The notes below the pieces were generated by a model. The model saw only the letters and a program-made list of their open reading frames with translations. It had not been told where the DNA came from and made no database searches. Positions 8,508 to 18,258 of a stretch of DNA of 64,000 nucleotides are shown one piece after another. Source of the DNA: Phytohabitans rumicis (GTDB lineage: Bacteria > Actinomycetota > Actinomycetes > Mycobacteriales > Micromonosporaceae). Location of the stretch: assembly GCF_011764445.1 (NCBI RefSeq), contig NZ_BLPG01000001.1:8609316-8673315 (forward strand), in the 5' to 3' direction. The first letter of the stretch is position 1. Each line of letters opens with the position of its first letter. The position numbers were made by a program, and so were the translations under genes.

Positions 8508-9400
8508 GCCGTTGCCACCTCCCGCCATGGCCGGCCGTGGCCCTCGATCGCCGCGTTCAGCGCGGCCATCCGGTCCACCGCCGTGGTACGCAGGAACCGC
8601 CGCCGCTCGTCGCCGGTGAGGTTCACCGCCTCGCCCCAGAACGCGCGGCCCGCGATGTACCCGGTGGCGCCCGCGTCCATGGCGGTGAGCACCCGCTGGA
8701 CGAACTCCTCGTACGCCACGCCCGCGGACAGCAGCGCCCACGGCACGGCGCCGCAGACCTTGCTGACCTCAGCACAGCCCTGCGCGTCGCCGGGCCACTC
8801 CAGCTTCAGCAGGTCCGGGCCCAGCTCGGCGAGCAGCTCGGCGGAGCGGATCACCAGCCGGTGCTTCTGCGCCGGGTCGTCGCCGGGCAGCAGGGTCACC
8901 AGCGGCTCGATCACGGACGGCATGCCGGCCCTCCGGCAGTCGGCGATGACCGCGCGCACCGCGTCCAGGGCCTCCCGGGCCAGGTCCGGCTCATCCGCGC
9001 CGGCCGGCCGGTCCGGGCGCCAGCGGACCAGGAACTTCAGCGCGACGCCGCCGTTCTCCGCGACGAAGTCCGGACCCCGTTCGGCGGACGAGTACTCGGT
9101 GCGCTGCTCGCCGTTCCAGGTCGGCTGCGGCGAGCGCTCGCTGGAGATGAGCAGGCCGGCCCGCTCGTCGAGGGCGGCGGCCGCGCGGACCGGCCCGACG
9201 CCGTACTCGACATCGGTGAGCACCCCGGACGCGAACGGCGACAGCGCGCCGATCACGTCCACCTTGAAGTCGCTCAGGTCCTGGTCGGCGGACGGCTGAC
9301 CGGCCTTGTCGAGCATCTTCCGCAGCGTGCCGCGCTGGTCCATGGCGAGGATGGCGAACGTCCCCGCCTCGTTGGCGATCTGATCAAGGGTGGTGGGCAT
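8504..9400 (-). CDS. YihT/LacD-like class I aldolase
   Basis: A 298-residue intact aldolase. The opening FAILAMDQRGTLRKMLDKAG and FKVDVIGALSPFASGVLTD closely resemble what I recall of E. coli YihT (6-deoxy-6-sulfofructose-1-phosphate aldolase) and the tagatose-bisphosphate aldolase LacD. The Schiff-base Lys is probably in VALKFLVRW (near residue 121), and the phosphate-binding end is GATGYIAGRAFWGEAV. It lies between the FGGY kinase and the ABC ATPase. No sulfoquinovosidase, isomerase or sulfolactaldehyde reductase is next to it, so sulfosugar use is not established. An ordinary ketose phosphate is equally possible. Confidence 0.88.
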   Translation of the reverse strand: MPTTLDQIANEAGTFAILAMDQRGTLRKMLDKAGQPSADQDLSDFKVDVIGALSPFASGVLTDVEYGVGPVRAAAALDERAGLLISSERSPQPTWNGEQRTEYSSAERGPDFVAENGGVALKFLVRWRPDRPAGADEPDLAREALDAVRAVIADCRRAGMPSVIEPLVTLLPGDDPAQKHRLVIRSAELLAELGPDLLKLEWPGDAQGCAEVSKVCGAVPWALLSAGVAYEEFVQRVLTAMDAGATGYIAGRAFWGEAVNLTGDERRRFLRTTAVDRMAALNAAIEGHGRPWREVATA

Positions 9401-9406
9401 TGCGGG

Positions 9407-10747
9407 TTACCTTTCCTGGGGCTGGGTGTTGAGGGGGGTGCCGGCCGCCGCGGCGGCCAAAAGCGCGGCGCCGTAGGCGCCCGGTTCGGTGATGGTGGTC
9501 GTGCGCATCCGCGGGTACTGCCGCCGCTTGGCCGCCAGCAGCGCCGGGTTGCGCAGCCAGCCGCCGGCGGCGACCACATCGCGGTACGACCCGGCCAGCG
9601 CGTCGATCCGCTCAAGGAGCCGCTCGGCGGAGGCGACGAGGTCCTCGACCGCGGTACGCCAGAGCACGCCCGGCGTGACCCCGTCGCTGATCCCGGCGAG
9701 CCCGAACTGCCCGTCGCGCGGGTCGACGAGGCGCAGCGTGGGGTGCGCCGTGGCGGCCAGGGCCTGCTCGCCCAGCGCGTCCCGGTCGGCGGGGGTGCCG
9801 GCGCCGATCATGGTGGCGATCCGGCCGAGGGTGAGCCCGGTCGGCAGCCCGGCGAGGATGCACAGGTGGCCGGCCACCACGCCCCAGCCGACCGTCATCC
9901 CGCGCCGGGCCAGCCCGTCGATCTCCACCGGGTCCAGCGGCGGGCGGATCGTGCGGACCAGCGCCTCCGCCGTACCGAGGGAGTCGAAAAGGGCCCCGTC
10001 GGTGGCGGCGCCGACGCCGTACGCCGCCACCTGGTGGTCGTGGCCCGCGACGGTCAGCACCGCGCCACGCAGGACCGGGGGAGCGTCGTCCCCGCCGACC
10101 CGGCCCGCCGGCGTACCGGCCACGACCAGGTCGGACAGCAGCGGCGGCCAGTCCAGCAGTGCGGTGGCGGCGTCCCACGGCCGGGTGCTGGCGAGGTCGA
10201 GCAGGCCGGTGCGGCTGGCCAGGGACAGCTCGGCGACCGGCTGGCCGCCGAGCCGCCGTACGACCCACTCGGCGACGGAGTAGAAGCGCGTCGCGTCCTT
10301 GGTGTCCGGGTTGTTGCGGCGCAGCCACAGCAGCTTGCCCAGGGACGGCATCGGGGTGACCGGCAGCCCTGTCGTCGTCCGGAACGTCGTGTCGCCCAGT
10401 TCCTTGCTGATCGTGTCCAGGTCGCCGCGCGGGTCGTGCCAGGCGATCGCGGGGGCGAGCGGCCGGTCCTGCCCGTCGACGAGGACGCCGGTCTCGGCCA
10501 TGCCGGTGACGCCGATGCCGAGCACGGTCGGCTCCTCGGCGGCTGCCGTCGCCGCCTCGGCGGCCACCGTGCGGGCGAGGTCGGCGAGCGCGGCCGGGTC
10601 GACCTCCGTACGGCCGGCCTCGCGCCGCCACGGGGTGGGCCGCTCGGCCTCGCCGCGGACGACCCCGCCCAGGTCAACGGCGATCGCCTTGACCCGGCTG
10701 GTGCCCATGTCGACGCCGACCAGGAGCGCGGATGTCATCGTAGTCAT
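9407..10747 (-). CDS. FGGY-family carbohydrate kinase
   Basis: A 446-residue kinase of the actin-like ATPase fold. The phosphate-1 loop is LLVGVDMGTSRVKAIAVDLG at the N-terminus. The activity region IGVTGMAETGVLVD and AIAWHDPRGD follows, then the second-domain GHDHQVAAYGVG and AAGGWLRNP near the C-terminus. FGGY kinases phosphorylate open-chain sugars or polyols. This is the first gene of the nine-gene operon, and the downstream aldolase starts six bases after its stop. The start could be this ATG or the ATG three codons later. Neither has a strong ribosome-binding site. Confidence 0.9.
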   Translation of the reverse strand: MTTMTSALLVGVDMGTSRVKAIAVDLGGVVRGEAERPTPWRREAGRTEVDPAALADLARTVAAEAATAAAEEPTVLGIGVTGMAETGVLVDGQDRPLAPAIAWHDPRGDLDTISKELGDTTFRTTTGLPVTPMPSLGKLLWLRRNNPDTKDATRFYSVAEWVVRRLGGQPVAELSLASRTGLLDLASTRPWDAATALLDWPPLLSDLVVAGTPAGRVGGDDAPPVLRGAVLTVAGHDHQVAAYGVGAATDGALFDSLGTAEALVRTIRPPLDPVEIDGLARRGMTVGWGVVAGHLCILAGLPTGLTLGRIATMIGAGTPADRDALGEQALAATAHPTLRLVDPRDGQFGLAGISDGVTPGVLWRTAVEDLVASAERLLERIDALAGSYRDVVAAGGWLRNPALLAAKRRQYPRMRTTTITEPGAYGAALLAAAAAGTPLNTQPQER

Positions 10748-10854
10748 GGACGAATCTCGTTGATGTGACCGGTGCCACGTCGCGTCCGGCGTGCTTCCGT
10801 AGCCCAGCCCGCGCACCCGGCGCTTGGCTGCTTCCCCTGCAATACAGCGATTTC

Positions 10855-10868
10855 TGGGAGCGCTACCG
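10855..10868. promoter_or_regulatory. candidate imperfect LacI-type operator
   Basis: TGGGAGCGCTACCG matches 10 of 14 bases of the palindrome TGGGAGCGCTCCCA known from CebR-type LacI regulators of actinomycetes. It lies about 110 bp upstream of the FGGY kinase start. It is weaker evidence than the perfect palindrome at 10938. Confidence 0.4.
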
Positions 10869-10937
10869 CCCGCCTGTGGCGATGCTCGTGAGTCCCCATG
10901 ACGCGCACGCAGCCTCCTGATGCCAGTGGTCACCCCT

Positions 10938-10953
10938 ATGACATCGATGTCAT
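10938..10953. promoter_or_regulatory. perfect 16-bp palindrome, candidate LacI operator
   Basis: ATGACATCGATGTCAT is a perfect palindrome with a central CG, as expected for LacI-family operators. It lies about 190 bp upstream of the sugar operon whose last gene encodes a LacI repressor. It may also lie in the promoter region of the divergent carboxypeptidase gene. Confidence 0.55.
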
Positions 10954-11130
10954 GACTGGGACGCTATTTCCCGCGCCCACGATTCGTCAAGAACCCGAAA
11001 CCTCTCCGTTACACACGGGTCTCCCGTTACCCCGCCCGCCACGCGCCCCCTACTCGGCGGTCAGCACGTCGGCCACGCGCTAGATCGTCGGCCTACCAAG
11101 GCGGGGGAGAGGCCGTTAGGCTCGTCGGCG

Positions 11131-12609
11131 ATGTGGGGTAAGCGGGGATTCGGCGCGGTGCTGGCGGGCACAGTTCTGGCGAGCGGGGCGGTTGTCGGGG
11201 TGAGCGGACCGGCGGTGGCGGCGCCGGAGTTCGTGGCGTGCCCGGCCACCCAGCCGTCGCCCGTGCCGTCCCGGCCGCCCAAACCGTCGCCGCCGGCCCT
11301 GCCGCCCGAGCAGGCCGTGATCGGCGGCGAAGGGCTCGCCACCGCCGGGCTGACCGTCCCGGCCGGCGCGCCCACCCCGCCGAGCCTGACGGCCTCCTCG
11401 TGGATCGTCGCCGACCTGGACACCGGCCAGGTGCTCGGCGCCTGCGGCCCGCACGAGTACGCCACCCCGGCCAGCGTGCAGAAGATGCTGCTGGCCGCCA
11501 CGATGATGCCGAAGCTGGACCCGAAGCAGGTCGTCATGGTGACCCGGCAGGATCTCGCCATCGAGCCGGGCAGTTCGGCGGTCGGGCTGCTGCTGGGCGG
11601 CAAGTACACGGTCGAGACGCTGTGGATGGGCCTGCTCTTCGACTCGGGCAACGACGCCGCCAACGCGCTCGCCCGCACCGGCGGCGGGTCGGGCGGGCAG
11701 GCCGCCGGCGTCGCCGCCATGAACGCCGAAGCCCGCCGGCTCGGTGCCCTGCAAACCCACGCGGTCACCCCGTCCGGGCTGGACGGGCCGGGCCAGTTCA
11801 CGAGCGCGTACGACCTGGCGCTGATCGCGCGCGCCTGCTTCGCCCGCGCCGACTTCCGCAAGTACGTGGCCACCAAGACCGCGAAGATCCCGGCCCAGCC
11901 GCCGAAGGACCCGCGCGGCTTCCAGATCCAGAACGACAACGCGCTGCTCAAGACGTACCCGGGGGCGTTGGGCGGGAAGAGCGGATTCACCACGCTGGCC
12001 CGGCACTCGTTCGTGGGCGCGGCCAAGCGCGGCGACCGCACCCTGGTGGCCGCCGTGCTGGGCGCCGAGGCCCGCCCGCTGCGCGCCTCGGCGCAGACCG
12101 CGAAGCTGCTCGACTGGGGGTTCGCGCTCCCGGCCGAGGCCACGGTCGGCCGCCTCGTCGACCCGGGCGAGGTCGACCCGACGCCGGCGCCGGCCGAGCC
12201 CCGCGCCGGCCAGGACGCGCCCGCCGGGGCGTCCGCCAGCACGGGCGTGCCGGGGTCGTCGCCGACCGCCGCGGTCGGGTTGGCGGTCGCCGTGGCGGCC
12301 GTGCTGCTCGTGCTGCTGGTGATGGTCACCCGCCGCCGGGCCGTCGTCCGGGCCCGCCGCGCCGCGCTGGAACGCCGCCGCGCCCTACGCGACCCGACCG
12401 CGCCGCTGGTCGCCCGGGACGGCGGCCGTCCACTGCGGACCGACGGCGCTCGCGCACCGCGCCGGGCCGATCCGCGGTCGCCCGGCCACCGGGACGCCTC
12501 GCGGTCGCCCGGTCGCCCGTGGGACCGCCCGCCGCCCGCCGGCCGGCGGGATGCCCCGCCGCCGGACGGTTACCGCGGCGGCTCCCGCTACCGCGACGAC
12601 AGGCCCTAA
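11131..12609 (+). CDS. D-alanyl-D-alanine carboxypeptidase (peptidase S11)
   Basis: A 492-residue exported penicillin-binding protein that trims the terminal D-Ala of peptidoglycan stem peptides. It has an N-terminal signal sequence (MWGKRGFGAVLAGTVLASGA), then a Pro-rich linker to about residue 60. The active-site motifs are in order: SVQK (SxxK nucleophile, near residue 114), SGN (in LFDSGNDAANAL) and KSG (in LGGKSGFTT, replacing KTG). After residue 380 comes a transmembrane helix (AAVGLAVAVAAVLLVLLVMV) and a basic, Arg/Pro-rich cytoplasmic tail, so the enzyme is anchored by a C-terminal helix. Its stop lies close to that of the convergent ABC permease gene. Confidence 0.95.
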   Translation: MWGKRGFGAVLAGTVLASGAVVGVSGPAVAAPEFVACPATQPSPVPSRPPKPSPPALPPEQAVIGGEGLATAGLTVPAGAPTPPSLTASSWIVADLDTGQVLGACGPHEYATPASVQKMLLAATMMPKLDPKQVVMVTRQDLAIEPGSSAVGLLLGGKYTVETLWMGLLFDSGNDAANALARTGGGSGGQAAGVAAMNAEARRLGALQTHAVTPSGLDGPGQFTSAYDLALIARACFARADFRKYVATKTAKIPAQPPKDPRGFQIQNDNALLKTYPGALGGKSGFTTLARHSFVGAAKRGDRTLVAAVLGAEARPLRASAQTAKLLDWGFALPAEATVGRLVDPGEVDPTPAPAEPRAGQDAPAGASASTGVPGSSPTAAVGLAVAVAAVLLVLLVMVTRRRAVVRARRAALERRRALRDPTAPLVARDGGRPLRTDGARAPRRADPRSPGHRDASRSPGRPWDRPPPAGRRDAPPPDGYRGGSRYRDDRP

Positions 12610-13442
12610 CGGCTCACCGCCTTCTTATAGCGCTGCACCGCGAGCGGCACGAAGATCGCCAACAGCACGACGACCCAGGCGAACGACGTCACCACCGGAT
12701 GCCGCAGCGGCCACGCGTCCGGCGGCGGCATCGCCGGGCTGGTGTTGCCGAAGAGCTCCCGGGCGGCCTGGGTGACCGCGGAGACCGGGTTCCACTCGGC
12801 GAAGACCTTCAGCGGGCCGGGCAGGTTGTCCGTGCCGACGAAGGTGTTGGCGATGAACGTCAGCGGGAACACGAAGATGAAGCTCGCGTTGTTGAACACC
12901 TCGGGGCTGCGCACCGAGAGCCCGATCACCGCCATCGCCCACGAGAACGCGTACGCGAACAGCAGCAGGAGCGCGAACCCGCCGAGCGCCTCCAGCGGGG
13001 ACGAGTGGATGCGCCAGCCCACGAGCAGCCCGGTGATCGACATGATGATGATGACGATGACGTTGTTGACCAGGTCGCTGGTCGTACGCCCCACGAGCAC
13101 GGCCGAGCGGGCCATCGGGAGCGAGCGGAACCGGTCGACGATCCCTTTCTGGATGTCGTCGGCCAGACCGCTGCCGGTGATGGTCGCCCCGAAGAGCATG
13201 GTCTGCGTGAAGATGCCGGCCATCAGGTACTCGCGGTAGGAGACCCCGGGGATCTCGATCGCGCTGCCGAAGACGTACGCGAACAGCAGCACGAACATGA
13301 TCGGCGAGGCGGTCGAGAACACCAGCAGGTCGGGCACCCGCTTGATCTTGATGAGGTTGCGCCGGGCCACCACCAGGCCGTCGCGCACCCATTTTGTGGC
13401 CGGCGAGGTCGTCGCCCGGGTGCTGACCGTCGCGCTGGTCAT
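12606..13442 (-). CDS. ABC-2 type exporter permease (DrrB-like)
   Basis: A 278-residue membrane protein with about six predicted helices (for example LLVFSTASPIMFVLLFAYVF, NNVIVIIIMSITGLLVGW, FVFPLTFIANTFV, VVTSFAWVVVLLAIFVPLAV). The conserved EWNPVSAVTQAARELFGN stretch is typical of DrrB and multidrug ABC-2 permeases. It overlaps the upstream ATPase gene by four bases (ATGA), and the two form one exporter. Its stop is four bases inside the end of the convergent carboxypeptidase gene. The substrate is unknown; relatives export daunorubicin-like drugs or lipids. Confidence 0.93.
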   Translation of the reverse strand: MTSATVSTRATTSPATKWVRDGLVVARRNLIKIKRVPDLLVFSTASPIMFVLLFAYVFGSAIEIPGVSYREYLMAGIFTQTMLFGATITGSGLADDIQKGIVDRFRSLPMARSAVLVGRTTSDLVNNVIVIIIMSITGLLVGWRIHSSPLEALGGFALLLLFAYAFSWAMAVIGLSVRSPEVFNNASFIFVFPLTFIANTFVGTDNLPGPLKVFAEWNPVSAVTQAARELFGNTSPAMPPPDAWPLRHPVVTSFAWVVVLLAIFVPLAVQRYKKAVSR

Positions 13443-14404
13443 CGCTTTACCACCTCCGTCTCCTCCTCGGCCGCGTGGCCGGTCAGCGTCATGAACACGT
13501 CGTCGAGGCTGGGCCGGCGCAGGCCCACGTCCAGCACCTTGACGGCCTCGGCGTCCAGCAGCCGCAGGCTCTCCATCAGGGCCACCGAACCGCCGGTCAC
13601 CGGCACCGTCACCCTCCGGGTCTGCTCGTCGACCGCGATGTCGCCGGACGCGAGCGGGGCCAGCACCGTCCGGGTGCTGTCCAGGTCGGCCCGCGTCTGG
13701 ACGGTCAGCTCCAGCCGCTCGCCGCCCACCTGCTCCTTCAGCTCGTCGGACGTGCCCAGCGCGATCACCTTGCCGTGGTCGATGACCGCGATCTTGTCGG
13801 CCAGCCGGTCGGCCTCCTCCAGGTACTGCGTCGTCAGCAGCAGCGTGCTGCCCGCCGCGACCAGCTCGGCGATCACGCCCCACATGCCTATCCGGCTGCG
13901 CGGGTCGAGGCCCGTGGTGGGCTCGTCGAGGAAGAGCACCGGCGGCTTGGCGACCAGCGCCCCGGCCAGGTCGAGCCGGCGCCGCATGCCCCCGGAGTAG
14001 CCCTTGACCGTCCGGTCACCGGCCTCCACCAGGTCGAACCGCTCCAGCAGCTCGCGCGCCCGCTCCCGGCTGGCCTTGGCGGTGAACCCGTACAGCCGGC
14101 CGACCATGTCCAGGTTTTCAAAGCCGGTGAGGTATTCGTCGACCGCCGCGTACTGCCCCGAGAGGCCGATCACCTCCCGCAGCCGGCGGGCCTCGGTCAC
14201 CACGTCGAGCCCGGCGACCCGCGCCGTGCCGCCGTCGGCCTTCAGCAACGTGGTGAAGACGCGCACCGCCGTGGTCTTGCCGGCGCCGTTGGGCCCGAGC
14301 AGGCCCATTACCGTTCCTTCGGGGACCGCGAGGTCCAGCCCGTCCAGGGCGACCACCGTCCCGTACCGCTTGACGAGGCCCTGCGCTTCGATGGCGTAGT
14401 CCAT
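13439..14404 (-). CDS. ABC exporter ATP-binding protein (DrrA-like)
   Basis: A 321-residue ATPase of the daunorubicin-resistance type. Walker A is GPNGAGKTT (near residues 37-45), the signature is YSGGMRRRLDLAGAL, Walker B is VLFLDEPTTGLDP, and the switch region is LLTTQYLEEADRLADKI. The C-terminal extension after residue 230 (LELTVQTRADL to RRPSLDDVFMTLTG) is the DrrA regulatory domain. It is the first gene of a two-gene operon with the DrrB-like permease. Confidence 0.95.
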   Translation of the reverse strand: MDYAIEAQGLVKRYGTVVALDGLDLAVPEGTVMGLLGPNGAGKTTAVRVFTTLLKADGGTARVAGLDVVTEARRLREVIGLSGQYAAVDEYLTGFENLDMVGRLYGFTAKASRERARELLERFDLVEAGDRTVKGYSGGMRRRLDLAGALVAKPPVLFLDEPTTGLDPRSRIGMWGVIAELVAAGSTLLLTTQYLEEADRLADKIAVIDHGKVIALGTSDELKEQVGGERLELTVQTRADLDSTRTVLAPLASGDIAVDEQTRRVTVPVTGGSVALMESLRLLDAEAVKVLDVGLRRPSLDDVFMTLTGHAAEEETEVVKR

Positions 14405-14511
14405 GGAGCGTCATGCTGCCCGATACCCCGACAACTTTCCGCCCCGAGCTCGCAGCGGCCCAGCTCACAACGTGGGAAATCGCCGCAGAGCCGGACGGAC
14501 GGGGCCGGTAG

Positions 14512-15537
<1,026 letters not shown>

Positions 15538-15556
15538 CGGTGGCGCCCCCGCCCCG

Positions 15557-15664
15557 CGCGTCGATCAAGGATTTCCGCGTCGATCAAGGGCAAACGGTCG
15601 TGGATCCGAGATCAAAGCACGGCCGTTTGCCCTTGATCGCGGGAGAAACCCTTGATCGACGCGC
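15557..15664 (+). repeat. dispersed palindromic repeat, copy 1
   Basis: Full-length copy. An outer arm with GTCGATCAAGG pairs with CCTTGATCGAC at the far end. Inside lies a second long stem whose left arm includes GGGCAAACGG and whose right arm includes CCGTTTGCCC, around a GAGATCAA loop. It lies between the convergent asd and Lrp genes. The loop orientation is taken as forward. Confidence 0.85.
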
Positions 15665-15685
15665 AACGGGCTGGGGTCGCGGGGG

Positions 15686-16117
15686 TCAGGGGACCACGGG
15701 GCGCCAGGACAAGGGGGTGGAGAGGACCATCGTGCTCGACGGCTGGCCGTACGGGGCCAGGCGGTCGATGACCTCCTCGAACTCCTCCATCGCGCCGGTG
15801 GCGACCTTGAGGATGCAGCAGGCGTCGCCGGTGACCCGGTGGATCTCCAGTACCTCGGGCCACTGGGCCACCCTGGGATCACGCAAGACGCATCGCGCCC
15901 CGTAACAGGACATCCGGATCACGGCGACCACGTGCCGGCCGGCCTTGGCCAGGTCGACGTGGGCGTGGTAGCCGGTCACGATGCCAGCCTGCTCCAGCCG
16001 CCGCACCCGTTCCGCGACGGCCGGCGGGGACAGGTGTACGCGCCGGGACAGCTCGCTGTACGACAGCCGGGCGTCCCGCTGCAGCTCCCGGAGCAGCGCC
16101 CAGTCCATGTCGTCCAC
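15686..16117 (-). CDS. Lrp/AsnC-family regulator of the kynurenine operon
   Basis: A 143-residue Lrp/AsnC protein. The helix-turn-helix spans about residues 8-50 (DWALLRELQRDARLSYSELS, then RRVHLSPPAVAERVRRLEQA) and the RAM/effector domain follows (VAVIRMSCYGARCVLRDPRV, VTGDACCILKVATGAMEEFE). The chosen GTG start at 16117 has GGAAGG at the right distance. An ATG 42 bases upstream (16159) would add 14 residues with no ribosome-binding site. It is divergent from kynA with a 118-bp gap. Lrp-type KynR proteins control kynurenine genes in other bacteria, so it probably senses tryptophan or a kynurenine-pathway intermediate (inference). Confidence 0.92.
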   Translation of the reverse strand: MDDMDWALLRELQRDARLSYSELSRRVHLSPPAVAERVRRLEQAGIVTGYHAHVDLAKAGRHVVAVIRMSCYGARCVLRDPRVAQWPEVLEIHRVTGDACCILKVATGAMEEFEEVIDRLAPYGQPSSTMVLSTPLSWRPVVP

Positions 16118-16235
16118 GGCGACCTTCCGTTCGTTAAGTCGACCGGCCCAAGTGCCCACGACCGGCTGCCAATCAGCCTAAACGACCGTTGATCTCGCAT
16201 TCCGCGATCGCCCGTCACGGAGCGACGATGAAGGC

Positions 16236-17039
16236 GTGACCGGCCCGAAGCTCGATTTTCCCGACCAGGTCCCGTACGACGCCTATGTGCACGCCACCAC
16301 GCTGCACTCGCTCCAGCAGCCGCTGAGCAAGGACCCGGGCGAGATGTCCTTCCTCATGATCAGCCAGGTGATGGAGCTGTACTTCGGCCTGGCCCGGTTC
16401 GAGCTGGGCGAGGTGCAGCGGGCGCTGCGCGACGACGACGTGTGGGGCGCGGTGCCGCCGCTGCGGCGTACCGCCCTGCACCTGGAGGGGCTGAACGCGG
16501 CCTGGCGGAGCCTGCGCTGGATGACCCCGGGCGACTTCAACCGCTTCCGCAGCGCGCTCGGCGAGGCGTCCGGCTTCCAGTCCGCGATGTACCGCCACCT
16601 GGAGTTCCTGCTCGGCCTGAAGAGCGAGCCGGTGATCCGGCCCTTCCACCGGCTGGCCGAGGTGCACGCCGAGTTGGTCGAGGCGCTGCACGCCCCGAGC
16701 GTCTGGGACGACGTGATCGCGCTGCTGGCCCGCCGCGGCTTCGAGGTCTCGGTGGACACCGACCTCACAAAGGAGCACGAACCCGACCCCGGAGTCGAAG
16801 CCGCCTGGGTGGAGATCTACCGGGACGACCGGCCGGACAGCGCGCTGCACGCCCTCGGCGAGGCCCTCACCGATGTGGCCGAGCAGTTCGGCGACTGGCG
16901 CTACAAGCATCTCGTCGCGGTCCAGCGCACGATGGGCGCGAAGCCCGGCAGCGGCGGCTCGGCCGGTGCCACGTGGCTGACCCGCAGCATGGCGCGCGTG
17001 GTCTTCCCCGAGCTGTGGTCGGCGCGGACGGCGATGTGA
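16236..17039 (+). CDS. kynA: tryptophan 2,3-dioxygenase
   Basis: A 267-residue haem dioxygenase that opens the indole ring of L-tryptophan to give N-formylkynurenine. Family marks are YDAYVHATTLHSLQQPLS, the FLMISQVMELYFGL helix, SGFQSAMYRHLEFLLGLK in the middle (substrate/haem pocket), and the proximal haem His region WRYKHLVAVQRTMGAKPGSG near the C-terminus, with the GSGGS loop. Start is GTG at 16236 behind AAGG. It is the first gene of a tightly packed seven-gene catabolic operon. A separate kynurenine formamidase is not encoded here. Confidence 0.97.
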   Translation: MTGPKLDFPDQVPYDAYVHATTLHSLQQPLSKDPGEMSFLMISQVMELYFGLARFELGEVQRALRDDDVWGAVPPLRRTALHLEGLNAAWRSLRWMTPGDFNRFRSALGEASGFQSAMYRHLEFLLGLKSEPVIRPFHRLAEVHAELVEALHAPSVWDDVIALLARRGFEVSVDTDLTKEHEPDPGVEAAWVEIYRDDRPDSALHALGEALTDVAEQFGDWRYKHLVAVQRTMGAKPGSGGSAGATWLTRSMARVVFPELWSARTAM

Positions 17040-17040
17040 G

Positions 17041-18258
17041 ATGACGTCCCCGGAGGAGGGTGCCCGCCAGCGGGACGCGGCCGACCCGGGCCACCGCGAC
17101 CTCTTCCACATCCCGCCGGCCGAGGGCGGCGACTACGCCGAGACCGCGTACCTGGCCGGCAACTCGCTCGGGCTCCAACCGCGACAGACCACAGTGGAGC
17201 TCGCCCGGGACCTGGACGCCTGGGCCACCCTCGGCGTCGAGGGCCACCTGGACGCCGACCGCCCGTGGCTGCCGTACCACGAGCTGCTGCGGGATCCGGC
17301 CGCCCGGCTCGTCGGCGCGCTGCCCAGCGAGACCGTGGTGATGAACTCCCTCACCGTCAACCTGCACCTGCTGATGGTGTCGTTCTACCGCCCGCGCGGG
17401 GAGCGCACGCACATCCTCGTGGAGGACACCACCTTCCCGTCCGACAGCTACGCGGTCCGCAGCCAGGCCCGCTTCCACGGCCTCGACCCCGACACGGCCG
17501 TCATCCGGACCGCCGACGTCCGCAAAACCATTCAGGAGTACGGCGACCGGATCGCGCTCGTGCTGCTCGGCGGTGTCGACTACCTCACCGGCGAGCTGCG
17601 GGACATCGCCGGCATCACCGCCGCCGGGCAGGCCGCCGGGGCGGTTGTCGGCTGGGACATGGCACACGCGGTGGGCAACGTGCCGCTGCGGCTGCACGAG
17701 TGGAATGTGGACTTCGCGGCCTGGTGCTCGTACAAGTACCTGAACGGCGGGCCGGGCGCGGTCGCCGGCGCGTTCGTCCACGAGCGACACACGGGCGGCG
17801 ACCTGCCGCGCTTCGAGGGCTGGTGGAGCACCGAGCCGGCCACCCGCTTCGAGATGGCGCCGGTGGCCCGCCCGCCGGACACCGCCGACGCCTGGCAGCT
17901 GTCCAACCCGCCGATCCTGGCGATGAGCCCGGTGCGCACCTCGCTGGAGATCTTCGACACGGTGGGCATGGCGGCCCTGCGCGAGCGCAGCGTACGGCTG
18001 ACCGGATACCTGCACGGGCTGCTGGACGCGCTGCCGCTGACCGTGGTGACGCCGCGCGACCCGGAGCGGCGCGGCAGCCAGCTGTCGCTGCGGGTCGCTG
18101 ACGCCGCCGGGCTCACCAAGGTGCTGCGCCACCGGTACGGCGTCATCGCCGACGCCCGCGAGCCGGACGTCGTACGGCTGGCGCCGGTCCCGCTCTACTC
18201 GACGTACCACGATTGCTGGCGGGCGGCCGACGCCCTCGCCCGGGAGGTGGACGGATGA
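17041..18258 (+). CDS. kynU: kynureninase
   Basis: A 405-residue PLP enzyme that cleaves (3-hydroxy)kynurenine to (3-hydroxy)anthranilate and alanine. It begins one base after the kynA stop. YLAGNSLGLQPRQT is the typical N-terminal signature. VGWDMAHAVGNVPL holds the PLP-pairing Asp, and the Schiff-base Lys is in WCSYKYLNGGPG. PPILAMSPVRTSLEIFDTVG and the C-terminal small domain are complete. The family length is about 400-420. The stop overlaps the next ATG (ATGA). Confidence 0.97.
   Translation: MTSPEEGARQRDAADPGHRDLFHIPPAEGGDYAETAYLAGNSLGLQPRQTTVELARDLDAWATLGVEGHLDADRPWLPYHELLRDPAARLVGALPSETVVMNSLTVNLHLLMVSFYRPRGERTHILVEDTTFPSDSYAVRSQARFHGLDPDTAVIRTADVRKTIQEYGDRIALVLLGGVDYLTGELRDIAGITAAGQAAGAVVGWDMAHAVGNVPLRLHEWNVDFAAWCSYKYLNGGPGAVAGAFVHERHTGGDLPRFEGWWSTEPATRFEMAPVARPPDTADAWQLSNPPILAMSPVRTSLEIFDTVGMAALRERSVRLTGYLHGLLDALPLTVVTPRDPERRGSQLSLRVADAAGLTKVLRHRYGVIADAREPDVVRLAPVPLYSTYHDCWRAADALAREVDG

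Larger units (their letters stand above)
10748..11130. other. 383-bp divergent regulatory region
   Basis: No convincing gene lies in this gap between the minus-strand sugar operon and the plus-strand carboxypeptidase gene. It holds two candidate LacI-type operators (10855-10868 and 10938-10953). The AT-richer part around 10960-11000 may carry promoters, but I could not pick -35/-10 boxes with confidence. Confidence 0.6.

Noticed and set aside
8504-9400. Assignment of the operon to sulfoquinovose degradation
   Set aside because: The aldolase resembles YihT, but no sulfoquinovosidase, isomerase, sulfolactaldehyde reductase or sulfonate exporter is nearby, so I kept only the family-level call.
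11238-14000. 920-codon plus-strand open frame
   Set aside because: It runs out of frame through the carboxypeptidase gene and antisense to the ABC exporter. Composition is typical of a high-GC shadow frame, and there is no domain.
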